Below, one piece after another: positions 20,833 to 29,934 of a stretch of 64,000 nt of DNA. The notes below the pieces were generated by a model. The model was not told the DNA's origin and ran no database searches. It worked only from the letters and a program-made list of their open reading frames with translations. Both the position numbers and the translations under genes were made by a program. Origin of the DNA: Rhabditoides inermis. Taxonomy: Eukaryota > Nematoda > Chromadorea > Rhabditida > Rhabditidae. The stretch's first letter is position 1, and each line of letters starts with the position of its first letter. The DNA lies in the NCBI GenBank assembly GCA_963966185.1, contig CAWZYM010000331.1, positions 2,502,001-2,566,000 on the forward strand, given 5' to 3'.

Positions 20833-23800
20833 ACTCTTCACTCTCTAGGCCTCCCTCCCTCTATCAAGATCTCCTCTCTCCGCTCTCCCCGCAAGATCTC
20901 GGATGTATCGATCGACTCTACTCAGTCGTCTCAATGCAGTGATGTTCCCAAAGAGGCGAGTTTGGTACTTTATCAGACCAGAGGGGTGTTGTCTCGTTAT
21001 TGTGTTTCCTCGATAGTATGATATCCGTAAATACTTTTTTGTTTTCTGGGTAGTGGTTGGAATGTGAAGTAGATTTTGCAACAGTTATTTTTAAACACCT
21101 TCAGAAGATGATCAAATTATGCGATTTTGATTTTGGATTGTCAGGTGGTGCGCAAGGTGACGCTGGCCACTCTATCCGAGTCTGCCTCGGATCCCAACCT
21201 CCTGCGCAGCCAACAACGCTCGCCCAGACTGCAACGACAGGAGAGCATAGACGAGAGAGGCCAGTCGCATACTTCACCCCCCTCTCTCCCTCTCTCCCTC
21301 TATCCCCCCTCTCTCTCCCTCTCTCCCTCTCTCCCTCTCTCCCTCTCTCCCTCTGTCCTTCTCTCCCTCTCTCCCTCTCTCCCTCTCTCCCTCTCCCCCT
21401 CTCCCCTCTCCCTCTCTCCCTCTCTCCCTCTCTCCCTCTCTCCCTCTCTCCCTCTCTCCCTCTCTCCCTCTCTCCCTCTCTCCCTCTCTCCCTCTCTCCC
21501 TCTCTCCCTCTCTCCCTCTCTCCCTCTCTCCTTCTCTCCCTCTCTCCCACTTTCCCTCTCTCACTCTCCCTCTCTCCCTCTCCCACTCTCCCACTCTCCC
21601 ACTCTCCCACTCTCCCACTCTCCCACTCTCCCACTCACCCTCTCTCCCTCTCTCCCTCTCTCCCTCTCTCCCTCTCTCCCACTCTCTCTCGAGAGAGACC
21701 AGTCGCCTACCACCTCTTGTTCGTTGCTTGTTTACCAGCCTGTGTCTGCCATGTTTGGCATGATGAATGATCTGGTAGCTCTACGGGAATTGGGGATCTT
21801 GGCTGGAAGCTCTTGGTAGATGGCTCGATCGTTCCACTTGCAGACTGCCCGTCTGCGTCAACCGACTGTGACATCTCACAGTCGACTATGTCCTCTCGTA
21901 CCGGCACTCCAGAGGGAATCCTCCTCCGAACCACACCCTCTTCCAGTGCCAGCGGAGACGAGAGACCAAAGTGAGGAGAGCGAGAGAGCGAGAGAGAGAT
22001 TTGATTGAAATGATTTATCTCAAATCGTATGGCATTGGGGGAGTTTGGAGTTTATCTTGGGTAGTTGGCAAATGACTTGGGTCCGGCCGCGTCCGTCGTT
22101 GGTCCCTCAGCAGCAGAAGCTTGGTCGCAGCATCCTCGAGGCGTCGGGCGAGCGGGGCGGCGGCCGGCTGTATCGCGCACTATCGGACAGCTCTCTTGGT
22201 CCCCTTGTCGCGGGGAGAGAGACAGCCCTACACGAGTACAGTATCAGTGTTGTATTGTGACATGACCAGATTGCTTATCTCACTGCCCAACTTCTCGCTG
22301 TAGTCGGGTTCTCTCGTATCTGTCTTTGTATCTCGCAATCATCTTCAGTGCCTTTTCTGGTCTAGTATTTCCATATTTTGGGTTGTAACTCTCCCCCAAT
22401 GTATGCAAGTAATATATAGCTTTTGAAAACTCAAGAGTCTCGCATTGGATCTGACCAATCAAGTCATTCCACTCCGTCTTTGGAATTCCAAGAGCTTTCA
22501 TCGCACTATCATTCTCTTTCCAATAGTCACCGAGAGAACTGACAAGGAAAGGGTGAAGAGACACTTTGTATCCCAACCCTTTATATGTTTCAGCAATACC
22601 AGTGTACTTATCGATCTTATCAGCAGCGGCGTTGTGGAATGACTCGATTCCCTTTCCAAAAGAAACACGCACATCCACTATCACCACTTCTTTTTCACTC
22701 TCTCTTTTTAGCACAATGTCAGGGCGGAGGTTTCCTCCATCTATCGCATTGCGCGTATCAGTCTCAATCCAAGCATTTTGATTCACTGCGCTCTTTTCCG
22801 CAGCAGCCACTATTATGTCTTGAATGTTGTTATGCCTGTCCGTCACTCCCGTTTTCAAATGAGCTTCACACCCATTGAGCACGTGAGCAAGCGTCTCAAT
22901 CTTTCTCTCGTTGCACACAGAGCACATCTTGTCTGATTCTGCATTCTTCGAATTGAATCTCGATCCTTTCAGAGGAAGATTATCGAGCAATGCTCGGTGT
23001 CTCCACTCAATCGCACTCTCAGTTACTGCCTGCGGCAATTTGCCTCGCAGAATTTTCACATTTCGATTGTCTTGCACAAACATGTCAAAATTGTTTCCGA
23101 TCATCGAATATTCGGTACTCATTCTCTCAATGTTGCACTCGTCCAGCGCACACGTGATTCTCCGTTTGAGGAGATGTTTCATCTTCCTATCGGTTATCGA
23201 TTTTTTGCTGGCTGGGGTTGCTTGCATTTCAACCACCAGCTCACCATTCACACATTTCACATCGAAAACGTGCATTGTCTTTCTGAAGTGTCGCACCGCC
23301 TCTCGGCAGTTGCGCATCACATTTGTCCGGCTACCGTATGACCCGATACGGTATCCCAACTGCTCATCATTCAAATAGCGTGCACACATCTCTTTCTTAT
23401 CAAGCGTGATTGCCTCTTGCACTCCAATCCAAGTTACTGAAATGTATTCCAGAAGATTCCAAAACACATTCTTTATATAGTCATCGTCCGACCACAACAG
23501 CTTCATTGTCGTGTTTATATTACCAGTATACATGATGTCTTTCGGATGTTGCATATGGTAGCCTTTCGAGCAGTACAAGTACGGCTTCGGCACTCCACCC
23601 TTCACATTCTGTATGTGGGCAACAGTTGTTGCGAGCGTCCTTTCCAGCTCATCAATGCTGCTCATTGCCAACTTGTCATTCATCGCAAAATAGTATAGGC
23701 GCGAAATCACAAATGTCTTGATTGCGTCTCTCAGCTGATCGCCACTGAGCGAGCCTCTGGCTGCTGCCAGCTTCCTCATTTCGATTTTCATGTGCTCGAG

Positions 23801-26800
23801 TGATTCAGTCGGTTCGATTATATCGCGGAAACCGACATTGACACCTAGATACTTGTAACTGTCTGATTCACCGAGTACAGTAATGCACTGGTCATACATC
23901 TTTGTTTCTTTCGTAATCACCCTCCCTTTTTGGATAGTGAGTGTGCCGCACTTGCGTGGCTTGAATATCAGATTGATCTGGTTTGCGTCAGCTGCCATTC
24001 TCTCAAGCTGATATTGCATGTCCGAATGATTCTTCGTGATCACAGCCATGTCATCAGCAAAAGCCAGCAGTGAAAACCTCTGTCCAAGGATTTCCATAGG
24101 TTTCACTCTCTTTAGATGTGCTCGAATGATCATTTCCAGCACAATATTGAACAAGATAGGTGAGATTGGGTCACCCTGTTTCACACCTGCATTCATTGAT
24201 ATGCTTTTAGTTTGATCGTGCTTTGTATTTACGCGGAATGATGCTCCATCGTACAAGTCCGCAATGATGTGTCGAAATTCGGGCGGAAAGCCAAGAGCCC
24301 TGAGGGCCTCGAGTATCGCTATGTGTGGCACGCTGCCAAAAGCATTGGCAAGGTCGAGCCATGATACACAGATGTCACCTTTTATCGCTTTGACATGCTG
24401 AATCGGTGTTCGGAGAAGAGCAATGTTCTCCAATGTACCTTCTCTATTCGTGAAGCCCTTCTGGCAATCACTAATCATTCCTTTAATCGCGCACATTCTC
24501 TTTGTCAAGAGACCCGTGTACACTTTGTACAGAACATTCATAAGACTGATCGGTCGCCAGTTTTCAATATCCATCTCGTCTCCCTTCTTGTAGATGAGAG
24601 ACGTATTCGTTTCTTTCCAGCTTTTCGGGATGCGCTGTTCTCGCATGCATCGATTGAACAATTCAGTAATGAACAGTCCTTCAGGATCGGCCAGAATAAG
24701 GTCACTATACATAGTGCCATCCGGTCCCGGCGCCGTATTAGGCTTATTTTTCAAGACAGTCATCACTTCGTTTTGTCCGAACCGCCTCAACAATGAGCCG
24801 GAGATGTTCAACTTGGGTAGATTGGCGGCTAGCCGCCTCACAGCATCGTAATCACATGGCGCGACCGTAGTCGTCTTTCGGAAATAACTTTCCACTTTGT
24901 TGATTCCAATTTCGCAATCTTTCGACTCTTCGCCGAGAATACGTTTCACCGCATGTGCTTTGTTTTCCTTATACAGTATCCTCAAATCGTTCTGCTTCCT
25001 AGGAGCGCAGCCTTGCCTCTTTTTGTTTTGTTTTGGTTGTATTGTCCGATCAGCGAGAGCTTCGCATGACGGCAACTCATCCTCCAACAGTTTACACGCT
25101 TCCGCGTGTCTCTCTTTCCTCTTAAGGTATGCAAATTTCACGAACTGATCAGCTACATACTCGACCTGTTCGAACGAGGTCGTCTGATTTAGCTTCTCCA
25201 GCCAACTCCCCTTCACTGGAAGTGGCATGGGGTTCACCTGCATGTGGGACAAGTCAATATCCATGAGTTTCGGTATCTGACTCGTTCTCTCATTATGAAT
25301 CGTTGTTCTCATTCTCACTCTCAGCTGTTCTAACTCTCCAATCGAGTGAAAAAGCGGTCGATTATCGATTAATTGTTCGAGAATCATCACAATTCTCAGC
25401 CCACAATTCATTTCCATTCTCTCTTGCCTACTGTAGGTGGCAGGCTCGGCATACTGTATCTCGCTGCCAAACAGGCGCTCCAGTTTATCAATCGATCGAT
25501 TATCGATCGAGTTACATTGTCTAGGATCGTATACGGTAGTCGTGCTGTGAGACTTATCAGCCACAACCAGCATCCAGTGATTGTTGTAGTGGTACGGTAG
25601 CACCACTTTACTGTACCTTGCGTCTCGCATTGCGTTACACAGTGCGATCTCGCTTCCTTTGTATTTCCATATCACTCCACGCACGATAGCGGGGTTCATC
25701 ACGTAGGCGCTCGTATTACGGTATCTCGATATGAGGTAGGCATGGATTGCTTGATTGCTCATCCGCGAATTTGTACCCTCACTGTGATTGAGACAGGCCA
25801 TCGCCGACCTGGTCAGCTCACTTTGCACTCGATATTCTTCGAATTCATCATTTCCTTGCATCGCCGGCTCGTCTTCCATTGACGAACTCGCATCTACGTG
25901 CTCATCTCCACTTTCAGTTATCGATTCCATTGATTGGTATTGTTCGACCGGTCCGTCTTGACTCGCCTCCTCGGACGTTGGTAGATCAGACTGCGATCTC
26001 TCTTCTCGCACAGTCACACCAGCTGACAGCTGGCTGGACTCTATTCCACTCATCTCCTCGCTTTCTCTTATCAAAGCGGTATCGCGGCTCGCATGCGGCC
26101 TTTCCTCTCCATTCTCGTTCTCTCTTACTACATCGGCTCTTGAGTGATCCGCAGCATCATTGCCTGGTTCACTCTGCGTCTCTGCCTCATTCATCGATCT
26201 ATCGATTATTTCCAGTGGTTCAGTGCGCACTCTCTTCGTCTGTGCACTGCCATCCACTCTCTTTCTTTTTCGGCCGTTGCCTCCACTCACTGACTGCGAG
26301 GGGGCAATCGATTCTGTCTGTGATGGTGGATCAGCTGACTGACTAGTCTCTGTCTCATCATCGCACTGTGAACTCTGTTTTCTTCTCTCTGCGTAGGCAG
26401 CGTGTCTTTTTCCCATCTTTTCTTTTCGCATTTTTTCCTGACTCTTCTCAAACTGTTCCATTTCTGGATGTTCTTTCTTCGCATGTACAGTTGCATTTCC
26501 AACTGTGTCAAAAACTTCATTGCACACTCTGCACACGAATTCCATGTACATTTTAATTTTTGTTCCCGGCTCCAAGTCCATTTGTTCTCTCCATGGACAG
26601 GGATACGCTTTCTTCGCATTCTTTTGATAGTGTCGTCCCATCGCGTACACTCTCGCATCACCCATCAGTACGCAATTGCACCCACCGCATTTCACTTTGG
26701 CTGCGAGTGGGGCGAGCATTCTCACTCTTTTGGTTACCGTATCGAATACGGTATCATCTGTTATCATTTCATCGCCACCACCATAGAATAGAAGTGGATC

Positions 26801-28074
26801 ACTGTAAACTGGTCTATGCTGAATCTGGTGCAGGATTTCCTGCATCTTTTGCAAATGCCTCCGGGTTTTCACCCTCAATCTTCTTGTCAATCGTTCGCTT
26901 TTCTGCATCCATTCCTGGCTCCACAGAATAGAGGCTAGAATAAGAGACAGAATCGAGCCAGCACGATTCACACCGACTCGTTTAGAATCGACGTCGTTCT
27001 GTTCGGGCGTGAATATGTCTTTCTCAAATACCATTTCATCAATCTCAGCGCAAATCACGCTGATATCAGATATCACTTGGACCAGTGGAGGGTAAATCAC
27101 TCCAACCACTAGTCTCACAATCAGATCATTGCAGAATAGATAAATGTACTGTAGCCATTGGCTCGCAGTCAATGTTATCCAATCATATCCTTTTGCCTCC
27201 TTTATCAGAGGTGGATCGAATTTCGTTTCCTCATACACCAGAGGGGGGAAATTAGTATATTCCTCATACACCAGAGGGGGGACAACTGTATATTCCTCAT
27301 ACACCAGAGGGGGGACAACTGTATATACCTCATACACCAGAGGGGGGACAACTGTATATACCTCATACACCAGAGGGGGGTCAACTGTATATACCTCATA
27401 CACCAGAGGGGGGTCAACTATATATACCTCATACACCAGAGGGGGGATAACTGTATCAGTCTTTCGACCGGTGATCTCGTTCTCGCGGGGGCAGTCAATA
27501 CAAATCGTAGCGGACCATGAGAGGAGGAAAGGGGAACACTGGAGGGGACCAGTGAGACATCCACAATCCCGGGCAATCACAGTCACACCCAATCGCGTAA
27601 AACATACACCACCAAATGCGATACGATAATCGATATCTCGCAGATCGAAATGCGATGTGTCACCAATCAATAAGCGGGGCCGAGAGGACGCCGTCCGGCT
27701 TGGGCCGAGACACACGCCACCGGAAATACCCACGCACGAACCAATGCACAACACAAACAGATCGGAAGAAGTAGACATTGCCTTTGCAGAACCACTGACA
27801 GAGTCTGACTTACGAAGGTCTTTTGACGAGCATAGCGCAACAAGTGCGTGAGAGGAAAGCCGAGCAGTGAACACATGGGGAACACACGAACGCTCGAAAT
27901 CAGGCACATGCTGGATGGGATCAGCAACGTGATAGAGAACAGTGATAAGTAGATATCCAATCAGAATCATAGTACTCAATCCAAACACAACACTAGTCAC
28001 AGAACAACGCCCGGGTGCGCGCATAATTACTGCCTGGGTCAACCAACCGCCCAGTGGCAGCGTACGAGCGCAAC

Positions 28075-28123
<49 letters not shown>

Positions 28124-28267
28124 AGTGAGGAGAGAGAGAGAGAGGGAGAGAGGGAGAGAGAAATGAATTCTTCTAGGTCTCGCACTTCGAAGCACGTCAC
28201 TATCCGCATGCCAGATGAGACCGACGACTGTCCTGACTGGAATTTCGACGACGAAAGCGACTGTTGA
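20067..28267 (+). CDS. CLC-type chloride channel, copy B, 3' half with missing CBS1 region
   Basis: Voltage-gated chloride channel of the CLC-1/2 branch. Exon 20067-20135 encodes [20 protein letters not shown], the end of the CLC membrane domain. Exon 20262-20348 encodes [20 protein letters not shown], the second CBS domain. The first CBS domain and linker, well over 100 residues in this family, should lie between them, but only 126 bp with a TC tract is present. Later exons: 20504-20572 (acidic, [14 protein letters not shown]), 20692-20782 ([12 protein letters not shown]), about 20849-20964, 21145-about 21270, about 21794-21971, and 28177-28267. The last intron carries the NeSL-like element in antisense. 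A TC tract at 21268-21690 splits a tail exon that is continuous in copy A. Upstream membrane exons are not in the window between the RTE and 20067. Likely a partial, possibly non-functional copy. Confidence 0.65.
20142..20240. repeat. TC/TTC-rich tract where the CBS1 exons are missing
   Basis: CTCTCT followed by CTTTTTCTTTTC-type sequence; occupies nearly all of the interval between the last membrane exon and the CBS2 exon. Confidence 0.9.
21268..21690. repeat. CCCTCTCT-type tract inside a CLC tail exon
   Basis: About 420 bp of CTCCCTCT units, flanked by near-identical GAGAGAGGCCAGTCGC (21252) and GAGAGAGACCAGTCGC (21690). Copy A has only one such word and no tract, so the tract grew or inserted after duplication. 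Confidence 0.95.
22280..28024 (-). CDS. NeSL-like polyprotein: C2H2 finger, Ulp1-like protease, RT, REL endonuclease
   Basis: Residue numbers count from an upstream in-frame Met at 28195, in host TC repeat; the start at 28024 ([11 protein letters not shown]) is preferred and removes 57 residues. Visible order: a hydrophobic segment soon after the start ([20 protein letters not shown]); about eight PPLVYE-type repeats; a C2H2 finger near 555-576 (CRVC...HAKKEH); a Ser/Glu-rich linker; an Ulp1-like cysteine protease with His873 (NNHW), Asp890 (YDPRQ) and Cys931 (MNCG); reverse transcriptase with FADD at 1379-1382; a CCHC motif from Cys1758 (CSVC...H...C); and the endonuclease PD at 1825-1826 with Asp1841 in VVIVDVR. 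No stop or frameshift, so it may be active. The protease is thought to process the polyprotein; the function of the N-terminal part is unknown. Confidence 0.88.
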   Translation of the reverse strand: MRAPGRCSVTSVVFGLSTMILIGYLLITVLYHVADPIQHVPDFERSCVPHVFTARLSSHALVALCSSKDLRKSDSVSGSAKAMSTSSDLFVLCIGSCVGISGGVCLGPSRTASSRPRLLIGDTSHFDLRDIDYRIAFGGVCFTRLGVTVIARDCGCLTGPLQCSPFLLSWSATICIDCPRENEITGRKTDTVIPPLVYEVYIVDPPLVYEVYTVDPPLVYEVYTVVPPLVYEVYTVVPPLVYEEYTVVPPLVYEEYTNFPPLVYEETKFDPPLIKEAKGYDWITLTASQWLQYIYLFCNDLIVRLVVGVIYPPLVQVISDISVICAEIDEMVFEKDIFTPEQNDVDSKRVGVNRAGSILSLILASILWSQEWMQKSERLTRRLRVKTRRHLQKMQEILHQIQHRPVYSDPLLFYGGGDEMITDDTVFDTVTKRVRMLAPLAAKVKCGGCNCVLMGDARVYAMGRHYQKNAKKAYPCPWREQMDLEPGTKIKMYMEFVCRVCNEVFDTVGNATVHAKKEHPEMEQFEKSQEKMRKEKMGKRHAAYAERRKQSSQCDDETETSQSADPPSQTESIAPSQSVSGGNGRKRKRVDGSAQTKRVRTEPLEIIDRSMNEAETQSEPGNDAADHSRADVVRENENGEERPHASRDTALIRESEEMSGIESSQLSAGVTVREERSQSDLPTSEEASQDGPVEQYQSMESITESGDEHVDASSSMEDEPAMQGNDEFEEYRVQSELTRSAMACLNHSEGTNSRMSNQAIHAYLISRYRNTSAYVMNPAIVRGVIWKYKGSEIALCNAMRDARYSKVVLPYHYNNHWMLVVADKSHSTTTVYDPRQCNSIDNRSIDKLERLFGSEIQYAEPATYSRQERMEMNCGLRIVMILEQLIDNRPLFHSIGELEQLRVRMRTTIHNERTSQIPKLMDIDLSHMQVNPMPLPVKGSWLEKLNQTTSFEQVEYVADQFVKFAYLKRKERHAEACKLLEDELPSCEALADRTIQPKQNKKRQGCAPRKQNDLRILYKENKAHAVKRILGEESKDCEIGINKVESYFRKTTTVAPCDYDAVRRLAANLPKLNISGSLLRRFGQNEVMTVLKNKPNTAPGPDGTMYSDLILADPEGLFITELFNRCMREQRIPKSWKETNTSLIYKKGDEMDIENWRPISLMNVLYKVYTGLLTKRMCAIKGMISDCQKGFTNREGTLENIALLRTPIQHVKAIKGDICVSWLDLANAFGSVPHIAILEALRALGFPPEFRHIIADLYDGASFRVNTKHDQTKSISMNAGVKQGDPISPILFNIVLEMIIRAHLKRVKPMEILGQRFSLLAFADDMAVITKNHSDMQYQLERMAADANQINLIFKPRKCGTLTIQKGRVITKETKMYDQCITVLGESDSYKYLGVNVGFRDIIEPTESLEHMKIEMRKLAAARGSLSGDQLRDAIKTFVISRLYYFAMNDKLAMSSIDELERTLATTVAHIQNVKGGVPKPYLYCSKGYHMQHPKDIMYTGNINTTMKLLWSDDDYIKNVFWNLLEYISVTWIGVQEAITLDKKEMCARYLNDEQLGYRIGSYGSRTNVMRNCREAVRHFRKTMHVFDVKCVNGELVVEMQATPASKKSITDRKMKHLLKRRITCALDECNIERMSTEYSMIGNNFDMFVQDNRNVKILRGKLPQAVTESAIEWRHRALLDNLPLKGSRFNSKNAESDKMCSVCNERKIETLAHVLNGCEAHLKTGVTDRHNNIQDIIVAAAEKSAVNQNAWIETDTRNAIDGGNLRPDIVLKRESEKEVVIVDVRVSFGKGIESFHNAAADKIDKYTGIAETYKGLGYKVSLHPFLVSSLGDYWKENDSAMKALGIPKTEWNDLIGQIQCETLEFSKAIYYLHTLGESYNPKYGNTRPEKALKMIARYKDRYERTRLQREVGQ
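27205..27455. repeat. 30-bp tandem repeat in the NeSL-like ORF
   Basis: About eight copies of a unit containing CTCATACACCAGAGGGGGG, in phase with the ORF and encoding [14 protein letters not shown] decapeptides. Copies differ by few bases, so the array is young or homogenised. Confidence 0.92.
28076..28165. repeat. (GA)n at the 5' boundary of the NeSL-like element
   Basis: Two GA runs around GAGACCGAAGTGAGGAGAG, the right-hand target duplicate. Confidence 0.9.
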
Positions 28268-28723
28268 CGTTTGCGTATCGATCGCTTATCGATCGATTAC
28301 GCCGCATGTTTCTAGTATTATATTTCTCACTCGAGCGTCACTTTTTATTGTATCTACGGGTCTTCTCGTTCGCGTTTTTCCCGTGTGCCTATTCGTTGTG
28401 TTATTGATGCTAACAGCTAACCCCGCCCCCTGTGACTCCGCCCCCTGTGAAATGTCGCGCGTTTGACGAGCCAGTAAGAGTTCGACTGTGACTATACGAG
28501 TTATATGCTCTGCAGCGACTGAAATGGTTGTTTTTCAAGACATAGAATATTCGAACTTGATGTTGATAAATTTACTACAATGGAGTTTCCATCCATTTTT
28601 TTTTTATGATTTTTATAATGTGAATGTTCAATGATACAGATTGAATACAATTATCCAAATGTTGTATCATCAATAACAAAGCGTATGTACTGAAAAAATG
28701 CATCAAATTGAAAGAAAAAAAAA
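28268..28723. other. Duplicated spacer, copy B
   Basis: Matches 950-1250 and then 2160-2298 directly, without the 903-bp transposon: the empty site. No gene. Confidence 0.75.
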
Positions 28724-29210
28724 CTAATTATGTGTTGGTTCGTAGTACTTTCTCCACCCTTCTCTCTTCACTTCTCCTCCTCGTGGGAGCATCTCCACTG
28801 ATTGCCTCGCTCTAAATCCGCCAATCACATACATCACCTGTAATCAGTCATAATCAGCGCATCCCATCAACACCTTTACTCACATTGTCCAGAACAACCA
28901 CTCCGCAGTCGGATCGCTCGTATTCGAGAGACGGCAGAGGCTTCCACTCACCATCAACCAGCATCTACATACAGTTGTAAGACAAGTGAACAACCCAGAA
29001 AAAACATTCAACTGTTTACCTGGACGCGCAAAAGATTTGTCCGTCAAACACAACCGCCGAACACCGGAACCTAAATATAGACAGTGTGGAACTACATAAT
29101 ACATAGTAATCAGGAGAACACTCACATATCCACACCCAGCTTCGGTCCATCCATCCAAGTTCCGCTTGCCTTCCAGTTCATTCCACGGTTGCCAGTGGGA
29201 TTTGACTCTT
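28724..29210 (-). pseudogene. Kelch-repeat gene, copy B, internally deleted
   Basis: Retains the last exon (VMYVIGG... ending KYYEPTHN), the preceding exon (LVDGEWKPLPSLEYERSDCG) and, after a deletion of about 0.9 kb relative to copy A, a piece of the VFDEQIYCA blade and the WMDGPKL exon. The deletion joins blades out of order, so the copy is non-functional. It is cut off by an inverted RTE fragment. Confidence 0.75.
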
Positions 29211-29282
29211 TCAAAATGATACTCTGTAATTATTCAATGATAAGATTAATAATAAAATTAGTTTAAAAAATACTTATATACT

Positions 29283-29614
29283 TACTTGAATACTTGAATG
29301 CTCCTTCAGCTTGCAAGCGCGGAGCCCATCTTTCGCCACAGTGAACGGTCTCGAGCTGCAGTTGCCCATTTGTAGTAGTTCCTGCGCCCATAGAACAGTT
29401 TTTGTATTATTGCGCATTGCGAACAGAATCTGCCCAGCGGGTTGGCGGCCGTCCGGGTTCTCGAGCGACGTTGCGCGGCCTTCAATCGGTAGTCGCCCGT
29501 GTCCATCGCCCGTCCGTTGTCCTTTGTATATGTCCGGCCCACCTATGTTTGCTGCGCGCCATGTAGGTGGTTGGGTTGGTCAACGCGGACCTTGCCCGCA
29601 TGTCCTCGCTGCCG
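29283..29614 (-). mobile_element. 5'-truncated RTE fragment, inverted
   Basis: Minus strand encodes GRAMDTGDYRLKAAQRRSRT and ARDRSLWRKMGSALAS, the same C-terminus as the element at 3802-4985. It ends with the same 3' word ATTCAAGTATTCAAGTAAGT next to the kelch copy. Heavily 5'-truncated. Confidence 0.8.
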
Positions 29615-29934
29615 GTAGAAAAAGTACTTATAGCAAGCGAAAAGAACTACGACGTGCGCGATACGGATGCGGCGCTAAACTATTAAGTAGCATGATGAAA
29701 CGACTACGTGAAAACAAAGGAACACCCGGTGTCTGCCTATCGCCTGCACCTGCAATGGTACTCTAAGTGATTGAGCTTGTTCGGCTGAGTCTAAGAATAT
29801 TTATCTTGAATCATGTAGCACATTTTGACAATTATGTAATTCACGAATCACAAAAAGAAATGACACATCTCTCACACAAAGGGATCACGATGAATATTTT
29901 AATAAAGTTATCCGTTAACGTTTTAGGACGTGAC
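29615..29934. other. Unique spacer before the satellite
   Basis: About 320 bp; no gene or repeat recognised. Confidence 0.5.

Larger units (their letters stand above)
22000..28079 (-). mobile_element. NeSL-like non-LTR retrotransposon inserted in a GA microsatellite
   Basis: A 6.1-kb element in antisense to CLC copy B. On both sides the host has GA repeat plus GAGACC[A/G]AAGTGAGGAGAG (21962-21980 and 28116-28134), whereas copy A has it once (798-816), so the insertion duplicated at least this 19-bp word with its GA tract. The element's 3' UTR is 22000-22279 and its 5' end is near 28079, within GA repeat. Domain order (zinc finger, Ulp1-type Cys protease, RT, restriction-like endonuclease) is that of the NeSL clade. 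Known NeSL-1 elements insert in spliced-leader RNA genes; no spliced-leader sequence is present here. Confidence 0.85.

Noticed and set aside
21101..21819. Large frames in both strands over the TC tract ([16 protein letters not shown])
   Set aside because: Low-complexity repeat translation; only the flanking CLC tail words are credible coding.
27144..27629. Plus-strand frame with [11 protein letters not shown] repeats
   Set aside because: Antisense shadow of the 30-bp repeats in the NeSL-like ORF.
22000..28267. Spliced-leader RNA gene as NeSL target
   Set aside because: Looked for spliced-leader-like sequence near both ends; only GA repeat and CLC intron present.
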